A stretch of 64,000 nucleotides of DNA from Deinococcus ficus (GCF_003444775.1 NZ_CP021081.1:1848001-1912000), one strand, 5' to 3'; counted from the first letter of the stretch, positions 38,301 to 49,281 are shown. Numbers and translations are program-made. Notes: generated by a model from the letters alone, not told the origin.

Positions 38301-38664
38301 CGCGCAGGGCGCCCTGCACGTCCCGGGCGCGCACGGCGCGGCCGTTCAGGTCCTGTTCGCCGGTGCCGTCGCGGTACACGCGCCGCGCCAGGTTCACGCG
38401 GCCGTCCGGGGTGAGCAGTTCGAGCTGCACTTCCGCGAGGCCCAGGGGGGCCTTGCCGCCGCTGCCGTGGAAGATCAGTTCGGTGCCGCGCCCGGCGCGC
38501 AGTTCGCGGGCGCGGGCCTGGTGCGTCGCCCAGCGGATCGCCTCGACGACGTTGCTCTTCCCGGACCCGTTCGGGCCGATCACGGCGCTGACGCCGGGCC
38601 CGAAGTCCAGGCGGGTCTTGTCGGCGAAACTCTTGAAGCCTTGCAGGGTGATGCTCTGAAGCAT
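35368..38664 (-). CDS. smc: chromosome segregation protein SMC
   Basis: SMC forms the ATPase ring that with ScpA/ScpB compacts and segregates chromosomes. The 1098-aa protein starts MLQSITLQGFKSFADKT with Walker A GPNGSGKS (residues 30-37). Ala/Arg/Glu-rich coiled coils flank a hinge at about 480-660. The C-terminal head has signature LLSAGERTMAGLAFLFAL (about 995; Ser-Ala in place of the usual Ser-Gly-Gly) and Walker B with D-loop LAVLDEVDAPLDEANI (about 1025). Length is slightly below the typical 1150-1190. GGAG precedes the ATG. It lies 97 bases downstream of the GerMN gene on the same strand. Confidence 0.97.
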   Translation of the reverse strand: MLQSITLQGFKSFADKTRLDFGPGVSAVIGPNGSGKSNVVEAIRWATHQARARELRAGRGTELIFHGSGGKAPLGLAEVQLELLTPDGRVNLARRVYRDGTGEQDLNGRAVRARDVQGALRGTGLGPGGLAVIGQGEVSGVVQAEGRTLLGYVQEAAGLSRAVTARQETEARLREADTHLDQLRLILQEREAAAARLERAAREAREHRALSARVLTLDDALKRERQAALHREITQAAAEAAGLEARSAALGAEVQAAAAAVEAAREHAQEARARREAFRGALDALTAARDAHAQAGRYRAHLNAEQDTLTAELAALPTQMPAQAAPDLGALDAALHAARADAERAETRARTLDAGLSRARTQAARAAEAHARADASRETLRAELDRAEGNLDQALDALTAAGQTLEHARAAREHAETQYATLAAGREAATQHERHLTAELARVNASVAPLRRERERLEAALNSYARYGEGARNALRLNHPGIVGSVADLLTVPAEYEVAVGAALGRRLEQVVVARADDAREIIEELRRTGGRATFLPLDLIRPRARRDAALLREDGVIGNLADLCPTDPPLVGESILADTLIVRDLRAANRIARTHAQRPRLVTLDGELVEPGGAITGGRLRDAGTGVLADQRRFQDLDAELEDADRTAARLNAELKKVQATLAGSAEGHDGLLGAREAAAREERSAERRVTELDAQVRSLTTHRDRLRDRLGPDETPPAGPLLEGVDVTALEAELAAARHSAETHRAEERAAAERLALARELDAVWKAYRTARARAAELRARLDANAQAAATQDAHLHAAAAEVQRREAELGTLDENEYPRAEYAREQAAQTYASLIGTQNKTRARLDELRVLIARREGSLEDVPPGCTPPGTPREWTQELARARSTLDAFGPINARAETDHAEELAALQAQQAELNDAQGAADELRTHLTELETAETSATRAAFTRVNTAFREYSTELLGGSGDLEEETADTGRLTGLRLAVQPRGKRTRSMTLLSAGERTMAGLAFLFALNHAGGEGGAGGLPLAVLDEVDAPLDEANIRRFTAFLKRFSERGAQFLLVTHQKATMEVAQALWGVTTDQTGASRVLSIRQEGEPA

Positions 38665-38761
38665 GAATCTCCGGGAGAGGGGCGGGTGGGCAGGGGCACG
38701 GAGCCCACGGGGGCGCGGGGCCGGCCGTGGGCGGTTCAGGGGATGGGGTTAGGGCACCGCG

Positions 38762-39304
38762 TTACTGATCTGCGCAGTCCTGGCCCGTGAAGGGTTCGCG
38801 GAGGTCCAGGTGGCCGAGGGTGTCGGTGTTCTTGCCGGCCAGCAGGAAGGTGACGTCCTGGCCGCGCAGGTCCAGCAGGGTGCGGGTGATGGTGCACAGC
38901 AGCATGCGCTCGCCGCTGCTGCCGTACTTCAGCTTGCCGTACTCGGCGCCGAGGTCCACGAAGTAATGCCCGCCGCGGTAGTACACGCGCGGGGCGGGCG
39001 TGCCGGCCGGCACCACGCCGATCAGGGCCTTGTCGTTGGGGCCCTGCGCCCAGACGTTCAGCGCGGCCTGCGCGATGGTCCCGACGTCCTTCTGCGTGAC
39101 CTGCAGGGTCCGCACCTCCATCTTCAGCGCGCGGACCTGCGGGTCGGTGAAGTACACGTTACCTTTCACGGCCTCGCGGTCGGTGAGTTCCAGCTTGGGC
39201 GGCTCGGGCGTTTCCGGGGGGCGCTGCACGGCCTGCAGGGCCAGCACGGACGCGCCGAGCAGCAGCAGGGTGATCACGTTGAACAGGGAGAAGAGGCGTT
39301 TCAT
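38762..39304 (-). CDS. GerMN domain-containing exported protein
   Basis: The 180-aa protein has an N-terminal membrane anchor or signal (LFNVITLLLLGASVLALQAV). A single GerMN domain follows (GNVYFTDPQVRALKMEVRTLQ, then NVWAQGPNDKALIGVVPAGTPAPRVYYRGGHYFVDLG, and SSGERMLLCTITRTLLDL). GerMN modules occur in spore germination and in cell-wall proteins, where they are thought to assemble or bind near peptidoglycan. It overlaps the upstream amidase-like gene by ATGA, forming a smpB-amidase-GerMN operon. Partnership with the amidase-fold protein at the cell wall is a reasonable inference. Confidence 0.85.
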   Translation of the reverse strand: MKRLFSLFNVITLLLLGASVLALQAVQRPPETPEPPKLELTDREAVKGNVYFTDPQVRALKMEVRTLQVTQKDVGTIAQAALNVWAQGPNDKALIGVVPAGTPAPRVYYRGGHYFVDLGAEYGKLKYGSSGERMLLCTITRTLLDLRGQDVTFLLAGKNTDTLGHLDLREPFTGQDCADQ

Positions 39305-40824
39305 GGCGTGCCTCCGGCGCTGAGGTTGGCGTTGTTGTTCGCGCGGGCGGTGAGGTACGTGGCGACGCTGCGCGCGAGCGAGACCGCCATGACGTCCAGG
39401 CGGTCGTCCACGCCGAGCTTGGCGAGGTCCTCGGCGTTGTTCGCCCAGCCGAGCTCCATCAGCAGGGCGGCCTGCGGGGCCTCCCGCAGGGTGAGGATGC
39501 GGGTGGTGTTCTCGGCGCTGGCGGTCACGCCGCCGCCCTTGAGTTCCCCGCGCAGCAGTTCGCTGAGCTTGCGGCTGTTCCCGCCGTTGCCGACCGCCAG
39601 GACCGCGTACGGGGGTTTGGCGCTGCCGGTGCGCACGGCGTTCACGAGCTGCGCGCTGGACCGGCCGGCCTGTTCGTACACGGTGACGCCCGAGCGTTTC
39701 GCGCCGGGCAGGCGGCCCAGGTCCAGGGCGATGTACACGTCGCTCTGGCGGGTGAGGACCAGCTTGTCGTCGAGTTTCATGGTGTTGGCCGAGTCGCGCG
39801 TGACCTTGACCTGCCAGCCGGCCTGGGTCATCAGCAGCGCGGCGCGGCGGGCGACTTCCAGGGTGATGTCGCGGCCCACGCCCTGCACCGTCAGGGGGTC
39901 GAGCAGCACCAGCGGCCGGGTGACCCGCCCGAGCAGTTCCGGGTTGGTGCGGGGCACGCCGGGGCCGGCGTCCACGACCACGCGCACGCTGCCGGGCCGC
40001 ACGACCTTGAAGACTCGCAGGCCGCTCGCGGCGGTCAGCGGGAAGGTCAGGGTGAGGTCCTCGCCGCTGCGGGCCAGGGTCACGGACGGCACGAAGGCGC
40101 CGCGGGTGGTGTACTTGCGGGCCTCGCCTTTCAGGCCGCGCAGGGTGACCACGGCGTTCCCGCCGCGCTGTTCGTCCAGGACCTCCACGTCGCGGTTCAG
40201 GTCGAGGACGAGGCGGTCGGTGTCCTTGCCGGCACGGCTGCTCACGCCGACGAGGCTGGGGGCGGGCACCGTGAAGCTGCCCGCGCGGTACTGCGCGCCC
40301 AGGCCGCGGGCCAGGGTGTCCAGGGGCAGGTGCAGGGTGCCGTTCACGTACGTGGCGGTGCGGGCCTGCACGCGGGTGGTGTCCAGCTGCACGGTGTTGA
40401 AGTCGGTGGTGGCGCGCTGCTGGTCCTCGTCGATGGGGAGCAGCAGGGTGTGGCCCAGCCCGGTGACGCGCACGATCCCGCCGTCCTCGGTGACCGAGAG
40501 CAGCGAGCGGACGGCATCCACGCTGGCGTACTCGGCCCCGAACAGCGTCACACTCTGCACCGCCTGCCCCGCGAAGCTGAGCTTGCCGTAGGTGAGCTGC
40601 TCCGCGCTGAGGTTCCCCGGGCGCTCCGGGGCGGCGGTGCCCGGGGTGACGGGCGTGGGGCTGGCCGGGGTGGCGCCGGGCGGCAGGGCGGGAATCTCGG
40701 TCTGCTGGGCGTGCGCGAAGGTCGTCCAGAGCAGGCCGGTGCAGGCCAGGGCGGCGGTCAGCAGCACGCTGCCGCGCAGGATCAGGGTGCCGGCCTGGGG
40801 CCGGCGCAGGGGGGGGCGGGTCAC
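39301..40824 (-). CDS. degenerate N-acetylmuramoyl-L-alanine amidase (AMIN + Amidase_3 fold)
   Basis: The 507-aa exported protein has a signal sequence (LLTAALACTGLLWTTFAHA), a copper-amine-oxidase-like or AMIN region (about 60-280), and a C-terminal Amidase_3 fold. Compared with the intact amidase at 19074-20285, the zinc ligands are gone: the GHGG motif is replaced by LLDPLTVQG (about 306), the following Glu by Arg/Asp (VGRDITLEVA), and the SIHVNS His by ALDLGR (about 365). Only the catalytic-type Glu in LMELGWAN (about 458) remains. It is probably a non-enzymatic peptidoglycan-binding or regulatory protein. It overlaps smpB and the GerMN gene by ATGA on each side. Confidence 0.82.
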   Translation of the reverse strand: MTRPPLRRPQAGTLILRGSVLLTAALACTGLLWTTFAHAQQTEIPALPPGATPASPTPVTPGTAAPERPGNLSAEQLTYGKLSFAGQAVQSVTLFGAEYASVDAVRSLLSVTEDGGIVRVTGLGHTLLLPIDEDQQRATTDFNTVQLDTTRVQARTATYVNGTLHLPLDTLARGLGAQYRAGSFTVPAPSLVGVSSRAGKDTDRLVLDLNRDVEVLDEQRGGNAVVTLRGLKGEARKYTTRGAFVPSVTLARSGEDLTLTFPLTAASGLRVFKVVRPGSVRVVVDAGPGVPRTNPELLGRVTRPLVLLDPLTVQGVGRDITLEVARRAALLMTQAGWQVKVTRDSANTMKLDDKLVLTRQSDVYIALDLGRLPGAKRSGVTVYEQAGRSSAQLVNAVRTGSAKPPYAVLAVGNGGNSRKLSELLRGELKGGGVTASAENTTRILTLREAPQAALLMELGWANNAEDLAKLGVDDRLDVMAVSLARSVATYLTARANNNANLSAGGTP

Positions 40825-41252
40825 AGTTCCCTCAGTTCGCGTTTCACGGTCTTCTCCGCCTCGGCGCGGCGTTTGTCATGCAGTTTCTTCCCGCGGGCCA
40901 GCGCGAGCTCCACCTTGAAGTAGCGGCCTTTCTGGTACAGCTTGGTGGGCACCAGGGTCAGGCCCTTCTGTTCCAGGCCGCGGCGGAGTTTCTGGATCTC
41001 CAGGCGGTTCAGCAGCAGGCGGCGGGGGCGGCGCGGCTCGTGGTTGTTGTAGGTGGCGTCCTTGTAGGGAGGAATGTAGAGCCCCTCGAGTTCGACGTTT
41101 CCGGCGCTCAGGCGGGCGAAGGCGTCGCGGAAGTCCACGCCGCCCGCGCGGATGCTCTTCACTTCACTGCCTGTCAGGCTGATGCCCGCCTCGAAGCGCT
41201 CCAGCAACTCGTACTCGTGATGAGCGCGGCGGTTGGTGTACACGCGGGGCAT
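40821..41252 (-). CDS. smpB: SsrA-binding protein SmpB
   Basis: SmpB binds tmRNA and delivers it to stalled ribosomes for trans-translation. The 143-aa protein has the OB-fold motifs YELLERFEAGISLTGSEVKSIR, YNNHEPRRPRRLLLNR and QKGLTLVPTKLYQKGRYFKVELALARGKKLHDKR, and the basic C-terminal tail. The -10-like TAGAAT includes the first two bases of the annotated ATG and lies seven bases before an in-frame GTG (codon 4), so a leaderless start at that GTG is possible. No tmRNA gene was seen nearby. The gene heads an operon with the pseudo-amidase and GerMN genes. Confidence 0.96.
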   Translation of the reverse strand: MPRVYTNRRAHHEYELLERFEAGISLTGSEVKSIRAGGVDFRDAFARLSAGNVELEGLYIPPYKDATYNNHEPRRPRRLLLNRLEIQKLRRGLEQKGLTLVPTKLYQKGRYFKVELALARGKKLHDKRRAEAEKTVKRELREL

Positions 41253-41330
41253 TCTAGCAGCCTGCCCCGCGGCGTCCCGGACGCAGGTACGCGTCTTCCG
41301 GGGGCCGGGGGCAGGCGGGCGCGCCGGGGC

Positions 41331-41837
41331 TCAGGGCAGTTTCTTCGAGAGGCTGTCGAACACGAAGTTCGCCGCGTCCGCCTGATGCTGGTACACGGTC
41401 AGCACGGAGTGCGACTCGCTGAGAATCACGCGCCGACCCTCGGGGAAGTCCAGCTGCAGCTGCGCGCCCATACTCAGCCAGGGCAGCAGGGCGCCCGGCG
41501 TGATCAGGATGGGCGTGACCCGGATGGCGTTCGGGGCCGTCTCGTCGGTGGTGACGGTCGCCTGCGGGTAGCGGCGTTTGATGGCGGCGCCCGAGTCGGT
41601 TTTCATGGCGCGCAGGATCGTCTCGCGCTGCTCGCCGTTCAGGAGGTTGGGGTTGCCGCGGATTTCCGGCGCCTGGATGACGTAGGTGGCCTGCGCCAGC
41701 CGCGCGCGGGTCATCAGGTCGGCGGCCGCGCTGGCGGGCGGCGCGGCAGGCGCCGCGGCCCCGGCACCCGGCAGGGCGGCAGGGACGCTCAGGGCCAGGG
41801 CGGTCAGCAAGGCAGTGGGAGGAAGAAGGCGGGTCAT
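41331..41837 (-). CDS. hypothetical exported protein, 168 aa
   Basis: I recognise no family. The N-terminus is a long signal peptide (LLPPTALLTALALSVPAALPGAGAAAP). The mature part is mixed alpha/beta with GEQRETILRAMKTDSGAAIKRRYPQ, RVTPILITPGALLPWL and the C-terminal VYQHQADAANFVFDSLSKKLP. The start at 41837 is chosen because the signal peptide begins there. A TATGGT box (41849-41854) lies 11 bases upstream; the longer frame to 41975 runs across the mazG promoter. It is divergent from mazG. Confidence 0.7.
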   Translation of the reverse strand: MTRLLPPTALLTALALSVPAALPGAGAAAPAAPPASAAADLMTRARLAQATYVIQAPEIRGNPNLLNGEQRETILRAMKTDSGAAIKRRYPQATVTTDETAPNAIRVTPILITPGALLPWLSMGAQLQLDFPEGRRVILSESHSVLTVYQHQADAANFVFDSLSKKLP

Positions 41838-41973
41838 GCGCGCAGTCCACCATAGCGGTCCTGACCGCCCGTGAACCGGGCGTGAGGGACCCGGGCGGCC
41901 GGACCGGGCCCGGCCCTCATGTGGGGCGGGCGGCCCAGGGCCTTTTGGGCGTGCAGGGCGGTACAGTCTGCGC

Positions 41974-42636
41974 ATGAATGAACTGCTGGGCGTGATGCGC
42001 CGCCTGCGTGGCCCAGGCGGGTGCCCCTGGGATCAGGAGCAGACGCACGAATCCCTGCGGCCCTACCTGCTGGAAGAGGCCGCCGAGGCCGCCGACGCCG
42101 TGACGGCCGGCGACCCGGCCGAGCTGGCCGGGGAGCTGGGGGACGTGCTGCTGCAGGTGGCCTTTCACAGCGTGATCGCCGAGGAGACCGGCACCTTTTC
42201 TTACGCGGAGGTGGAGCGCGGCATCGTGGACAAGCTCGTGCGGCGCCACCCGCACGTGTTCGGGGAGACGCAGGTGGCCGGCAGTGACGAGGTCGTGGCG
42301 AACTGGCAGGCGATCAAGGCCGCCGAGCAGGGCGGCCGGGTGCGCCCGCCGTCGGCGAAGGTGCCCTCCGGCCTGGGGGCGCTGGCCCGGGAGGCCGCCG
42401 CGCAGAAACTCGCCGGGGCGCGTCCTGATGCCCGCGCGGCGCGGGAGGCGCTGGAACAGGCGCTGGCCGGAGCGGACGGGGACGCGCACGCGGTGGCGGA
42501 CGTGCTGGGCGCGGCCGTGGCGTGGGCGCGGGCGCTGGGCGTGGACGCCGAACTGGCGCTGCGCGACCACACCAGCTGCACCCTGGCCGAACTGGACCGG
42601 GCGGCCGGGCCGGAGGGGACGGGCGGGCGTGGCTGA
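41974..42636 (+). CDS. mazG: nucleoside triphosphate pyrophosphohydrolase MazG
   Basis: MazG hydrolyses NTPs/dNTPs to monophosphates, a house-cleaning or stress function. The 220-aa protein has [35 protein letters not shown] at the start, with the metal-binding EExxE, and [19 protein letters not shown] with the second E/D cluster. The [12 protein letters not shown] motif follows. A TACAGT -10 box (41962-41967) lies six bases before the ATG. The Nudix gene starts within its last codons (8-base overlap), so both nucleotide-hydrolase genes form an operon. Confidence 0.94.
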   Translation: MNELLGVMRRLRGPGGCPWDQEQTHESLRPYLLEEAAEAADAVTAGDPAELAGELGDVLLQVAFHSVIAEETGTFSYAEVERGIVDKLVRRHPHVFGETQVAGSDEVVANWQAIKAAEQGGRVRPPSAKVPSGLGALAREAAAQKLAGARPDARAAREALEQALAGADGDAHAVADVLGAAVAWARALGVDAELALRDHTSCTLAELDRAAGPEGTGGRG

Positions 42637-43195
42637 CCCGCTGACCGCAGGCACGGACGCCTGGGCCGCGTGGCTGGCCGGGCGGCCGCGCCGGGCGCTG
42701 CACCTGCCGGAGTTCCGGCGGGCGGCGGTGCTGGTCACGCTGTCCCGCGACGACGACCCGCGGCTGCTGCTGACCGTGCGGGCCTCGCACCTGCCCACGC
42801 ACCAGGGGCAGATCAGCTTTCCGGGCGGCAGCCTGGAACCCGGCGAGACGGTGGTGGAGGCCGCGCTGCGCGAGGCGGTGGAGGAAGTGGGGCTGGACCT
42901 GGGCACCGTGGAGGTGCTGGGCGAACTCGATGACGTGTTCACCCCGGTGGGGTTCCACGTGACGCCGGTGCTGGCCCGGGTGACCGAGCCGCTCACCCTG
43001 ACCCTGACCGGGGAGGTCGCGGAGTTGCTGCGGCCGTCCCTGGCGGAACTGCGGGCCGCGCCGCGCCGGTACGAGGACCGGGTGCTGCCGGACGGCACGC
43101 CGGTGCGTATGGTGCGGTACGACTGGCACGGGCACGACATCTGGGGCATGACGGCGCGGGTGCTGGAGGACCTGATCGACCACGGCCCCGCGTGA
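42629..43195 (+). CDS. Nudix hydrolase, CoA pyrophosphatase type
   Basis: The 188-aa protein has the NudL/PCD1-type signature [21 protein letters not shown] immediately followed by a complete Nudix box ([23 protein letters not shown]). It probably cleaves CoA or its derivatives to phosphopantetheine and 3',5'-ADP. The GTG start overlaps mazG by eight bases, with GGAGG upstream, implying coupling. Longer in-frame extension inside mazG is not supported. Confidence 0.92.
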   Translation: MADPLTAGTDAWAAWLAGRPRRALHLPEFRRAAVLVTLSRDDDPRLLLTVRASHLPTHQGQISFPGGSLEPGETVVEAALREAVEEVGLDLGTVEVLGELDDVFTPVGFHVTPVLARVTEPLTLTLTGEVAELLRPSLAELRAAPRRYEDRVLPDGTPVRMVRYDWHGHDIWGMTARVLEDLIDHGPA

Positions 43196-43283
43196 GGGCC
43201 GGGCGGACCCTGAGTGTCACCTCTGCGAAGCGTCAATGAAGCCGGAAGGCGCCGGCCGGCCGCTCCGGCGCAGACTTGACGGC

Positions 43284-43745
43284 ATGAGCGACGACAAGGT
43301 GAAACTGATCGGCGAGACCGGGGCCGTGACCGGCTTCGACACGCCCGACGAGAAGGACAGCCACGCCACGCGCTACACCACCACTCCCGAGTCCAGCCGG
43401 GTGGGCAGCTCGGACCAGATGCTCGGCGCGCCGCCCGAAGTGCCGGACCCTTCCAGCGTGACGGCGCAGTTCGATCACCTCGCCACCCGCGACCCGAAGG
43501 AGATGGAGCACGCCCTGCAACGCCCCGAGTACGAGGGCGCCGAGTCCAGCGCGCCGCTGGGTGTGGACCCGGGTGCGCTGGCGGCCGTCCCGCCGGCCGG
43601 GGACCTGGACCTGACGAACGGGCCACTGATCGCCATGGAGCGCCGGGAGCGGGCCATCGACCCGAACCCCGGGTACACGCCGCCCAGCGAGAAGACCCGG
43701 CCGCACGTGCCGGAGCCCGGTCCCCTGGACCCGGACGAGCGCTGA
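43284..43745 (+). CDS. hypothetical Pro/Asp/Glu-rich protein, 153 aa
   Basis: I recognise no family. The protein is acidic, Pro- and Ser-rich, and looks largely disordered. It has short ordered-looking stretches (KVKLIGETGAVTGFDTPDEKD, SSVTAQFDHLATRDPKEMEHALQRPEY, GDLDLTNGPLIAMERRERAI). There is no signal peptide or membrane segment. The ATG at 43284 (MSDDKVK) is preferred over the longer frame. It is followed by a terminator-like hairpin and is probably monocistronic. Such small disordered proteins are common in this lineage; no function is proposed. Confidence 0.7.
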   Translation: MSDDKVKLIGETGAVTGFDTPDEKDSHATRYTTTPESSRVGSSDQMLGAPPEVPDPSSVTAQFDHLATRDPKEMEHALQRPEYEGAESSAPLGVDPGALAAVPPAGDLDLTNGPLIAMERRERAIDPNPGYTPPSEKTRPHVPEPGPLDPDER

Positions 43746-43770
43746 AGACCGGACGGTCAAAGAAAGAGAA

Positions 43771-43801
43771 GGGGGAGTCGCATCACGCGCGCTCCCTTTT
43801 T
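43771..43801 (+). terminator. candidate terminator
   Basis: GGGAG/CTCCC stem extended by two G-T pairs, a 14-base loop, then TTTTT. Confidence 0.5.
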
Positions 43802-43815
43802 CCTGTGCTGCCTTT

Positions 43816-44123
43816 TTACAGTTCGGAGACGTACACCTGTCCGTCCTCGACCTCGGCGCGGTACAGCTTCACCGCTTTCACGGCGGGGAGGGCGCGGGCC
43901 TTGCCGGTTTCCAGTTCGAACTTCCCGCCGTGTTTCTCGCAGGTGATCTTGCCGGCCTCCACGCTGCCGCCCAGCAGGGGGTGGTCCTTGTGGGTGCAGT
44001 TGTTGCGCAGGGCATAGAAGGTGCCCTCGAACCGCACGACGACCACGCTGGTGCCGTTCACGGTCACCTCGGTCTGGTCGGGCAGGTCGGCGGCCGAGCC
44101 CACGCAGACGCGCTCCGGGGTGC

Positions 44124-44127
<4 letters not shown>
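43816..44127 (-). CDS. Rieske [2Fe-2S] ferredoxin-type protein
   Basis: The 103-aa stand-alone Rieske domain has the two-Cys two-His cluster motifs CTHKDHPL and CEKHGGKF, about 20 residues apart. It resembles ferredoxin components of non-haem oxygenases or the small subunit of nitrite-reductase-like systems (NirD/BphF type). The GTG start overlaps the purB stop (GTGA), so it is translated with purB; a functional link with purine synthesis is not obvious. No oxygenase is adjacent. Confidence 0.92.
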
Positions 44128-45431
<1,304 letters not shown>

Positions 45432-45459
45432 GGGCCTGAGCCTAGCACCCACCATCAAC

Positions 45460-45475
45460 ACCCCCATCCGGGGGT
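45460..45475. promoter_or_regulatory. G-tract palindrome in purB promoter
   Basis: ACCCCC-ATCC-GGGGGT is a perfect 6-bp inverted repeat placed at the -35 region of purB. GGGGGTATT here (45470-45478) is matched by an inverted AATACCCCC at 45549-45557. Candidate operator pair for the divergent promoters. Confidence 0.4.
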
Positions 45476-45595
45476 ATTTTTCTGCCGTCTGGGACGCGAA
45501 TCCACACAAATCAGTCAGCTTGATGGTTTTTCACAGCGCCCTCTTAGGAATACCCCCTAAGGTCGGGGCCATCCCACCTGAGGAGGTGCTTCTCC

Positions 45596-46093
45596 ATGAC
45601 CAAACGCATTCTGACCGTCCTGCTCGCCTGCACCCTCGGGGCCACGAGCGCCCAGACCACCACCGCGCCTGCCCCCACCACGCTGCCCGGCACCATCCCT
45701 GCGTCCGTGAAGACGGAACTCGCCAAGCTGACCGAGTTCCTCGCCGCCGGCGGGAAGCTGGAACTCACGAAGGCCGACGGCACCGTCGTCGGGACCGTGA
45801 ACGCCGACGGGACCGTCACCCTGGTCGAGGGCGCCACGCTCAGCGACGTCAAGAGCGTCCTGGTGACCGCGCCGGACGGCGTGACCAGCACCTACGCGGT
45901 CACCCGTGACCTGAGCAAGCCCGGCGCCATCAAGATCGGTGTGACGCTCGCAAACGGCAAGGTGCTGTCGCTGCCACTGGCCGCGATCGCCAACCGCAGC
46001 GCGAACGCGAACGCCGGCGGCACCGACAAGGCCGAGAAGGCCGCCAAGCCGGAAAAGCCGGCCAAGCCCGAGAAGCCCGCGAAAGGCAAGTAA
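45596..46093 (+). CDS. secreted protein with Lys/Pro repeat tail, 165 aa
   Basis: I recognise no named family. A signal peptide (MTKRILTVLLACTLGATSA) is followed by an exported domain of short beta repeats (KLELTKADGTVVGTVNADGTVTLVEGATL, SVLVTAPDGVTSTYAVTRDL). The tail consists of lysine-alanine-proline-glutamate repeats (AAKPEKPAKPEKPAKGK) that would be strongly basic, likely binding envelope polymers or nucleic acid. GAGGAGGTG precedes the ATG. It is divergent from purB, and a strong terminator follows. C-rich codon use suggests good expression. Confidence 0.75.
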   Translation: MTKRILTVLLACTLGATSAQTTTAPAPTTLPGTIPASVKTELAKLTEFLAAGGKLELTKADGTVVGTVNADGTVTLVEGATLSDVKSVLVTAPDGVTSTYAVTRDLSKPGAIKIGVTLANGKVLSLPLAAIANRSANANAGGTDKAEKAAKPEKPAKPEKPAKGK

Positions 46094-46111
46094 GCCCCAT
46101 CGCGAGCCTGA

Positions 46112-46135
46112 CCCTCCCTCCGGGGAGGGTTTTTT
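46112..46135 (+). terminator. rho-independent terminator
   Basis: A 7-bp stem CCCTCCC/GGGAGGG, loop TCCG, followed by six T. Confidence 0.9.
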
Positions 46136-46176
46136 CGTGGGGCAGGCCGGGGTGTCCTGCCGTTCCAGCCGGTCCC

Positions 46177-46206
46177 TTGTGCACCCTTAATCCCGAGTTA
46201 CATACT
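46177..46206 (+). promoter_or_regulatory. promoter of feoABC
   Basis: TTGTGC (46177-46182), an 18-base spacer, then CATACT (46201-46206), five bases before the feoA ATG. The mRNA should be leaderless or nearly so. Confidence 0.5.
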
Positions 46207-46210
46207 CGGG
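46192..46210. promoter_or_regulatory. palindromic operator over the feoA -10 box
   Basis: CCCGAGT-TACAT-ACTCGGG is a perfect 7-bp inverted repeat that covers the -10 and reaches to one base before the start codon. It is well placed for an iron- or manganese-responsive repressor (Fur or DtxR/MntR type); the regulator is not in this window. Confidence 0.5.
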
Positions 46211-46211
46211 T

Positions 46212-46471
46212 ATGCCCGCTTTTCCTCTCACCCTCCTTCAGCCGGGCGAAACGGCCCACATCGTCGCACTGGACCCCACTCACCCCCTGCGGCGGCGCCT
46301 GCTGGAACTGGGTTTCGTGCGCGGCGCCCGCGTGGACGCCGTGCGCCGCGCCCCCATGGGCGACCCGGTGCAGCTGCACCTGAACGGCACCCACCTCGCC
46401 CTGCGCGCCGCGGACCTGCACGGCATCCAGGTCGTGCGCCCGGCGGCCGAGCGCGCCGGGGAGACGGACGC

Positions 46472-46475
<4 letters not shown>
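46212..46475 (+). CDS. feoA: ferrous iron transport protein A
   Basis: FeoA is a small SH3-like cytosolic protein that assists FeoB. The 87-aa protein carries the FeoA pattern [42 protein letters not shown]. It is the first gene of a feoABC operon: its stop overlaps the feoB GTG (GTGA). The promoter and palindrome directly upstream suggest metal-dependent control. Confidence 0.94.
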
Positions 46476-48709
<2,234 letters not shown>

Positions 48710-48716
48710 GGGCGCC

Positions 48717-49013
48717 GTGACGGGCTCTCCCCTGGCGGCGATCCTGCGCAGCGTGGCGCTCCGGCCGCGCACGCCGGCGGAACTGGCCCGGGAACTGGGC
48801 AGCACGCCGGAGGCACTGGGCGGCATGCTGGGCACCCTGCACGCCGGCGGGTACGTGCAGGCTGCCGCGAGTGGCGAGGGGGCCTGCGCGTGCGGGCCGT
48901 GTTCCCTGAAAAGCCTGTGCCGGAACGCCGCGCAGGACGTGCCGCCCCTGCACCTGCTGCGCCTGACGCCGCGCGGCGAGGCGTACCTGCGGCGGCTGGG
49001 GCAGCTGACCTGA
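48717..49013 (+). CDS. FeoC-like winged-helix protein with Fe-S cysteines
   Basis: The 98-aa protein has an N-terminal winged helix ([39 protein letters not shown]) and four cysteines in [12 protein letters not shown], as in FeoC, which binds an Fe-S cluster and modulates FeoB or its transcription. The GTG start is seven bases after feoB. About 270 bases separate it from the protease gene, with a good promoter in the gap. Confidence 0.88.
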   Translation: MTGSPLAAILRSVALRPRTPAELARELGSTPEALGGMLGTLHAGGYVQAAASGEGACACGPCSLKSLCRNAAQDVPPLHLLRLTPRGEAYLRRLGQLT

Positions 49014-49168
49014 GAGAATCCTGGGAAGGGCGTGAGCAGGGAAGGAACCGGGAAACCCAGCTATGGGTGTGGCCCAGAAAAGTCCTGCATTGCTTCCACC
49101 ACGTTATGCACGGCCAATTCAGGCCATTCTGTACGCGGTCGAGAGTTGCTCCGGGTCCGCACAGGTGC

Positions 49169-49197
49169 TTGCAGCGGGGTCCGCCGGTCCTCATACT
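49169..49197 (+). promoter_or_regulatory. promoter of the secreted protease gene
   Basis: TTGCAG (49169-49174), a 17-base spacer, then CATACT (49192-49197). Predicted 5' leader of about 80 bases with a CGGGAG ribosome-binding site near 49271. Confidence 0.6.
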
Positions 49198-49281
49198 CAC
49201 CGTACGAAACTTCACTGGCCCAGGTGAGGGGCCGTGCCTCGCGGCCAGCGGCCCCTTCCCGGTTTCCTCGCGGGAGCGACT

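Noticed and set aside
38665..38761. GCCCACGG/CCGTGGGC hairpin between the GerMN gene and smc as terminator
   Set aside because: The loop is long and there is no T tract on the transcribed strand; read-through into smc cannot be excluded.
35473..38790. 1105-codon open frame antisense to smc
   Set aside because: Same high-GC shadow effect; Gly/Ala/Val-rich without domains, while the minus strand encodes a full SMC.
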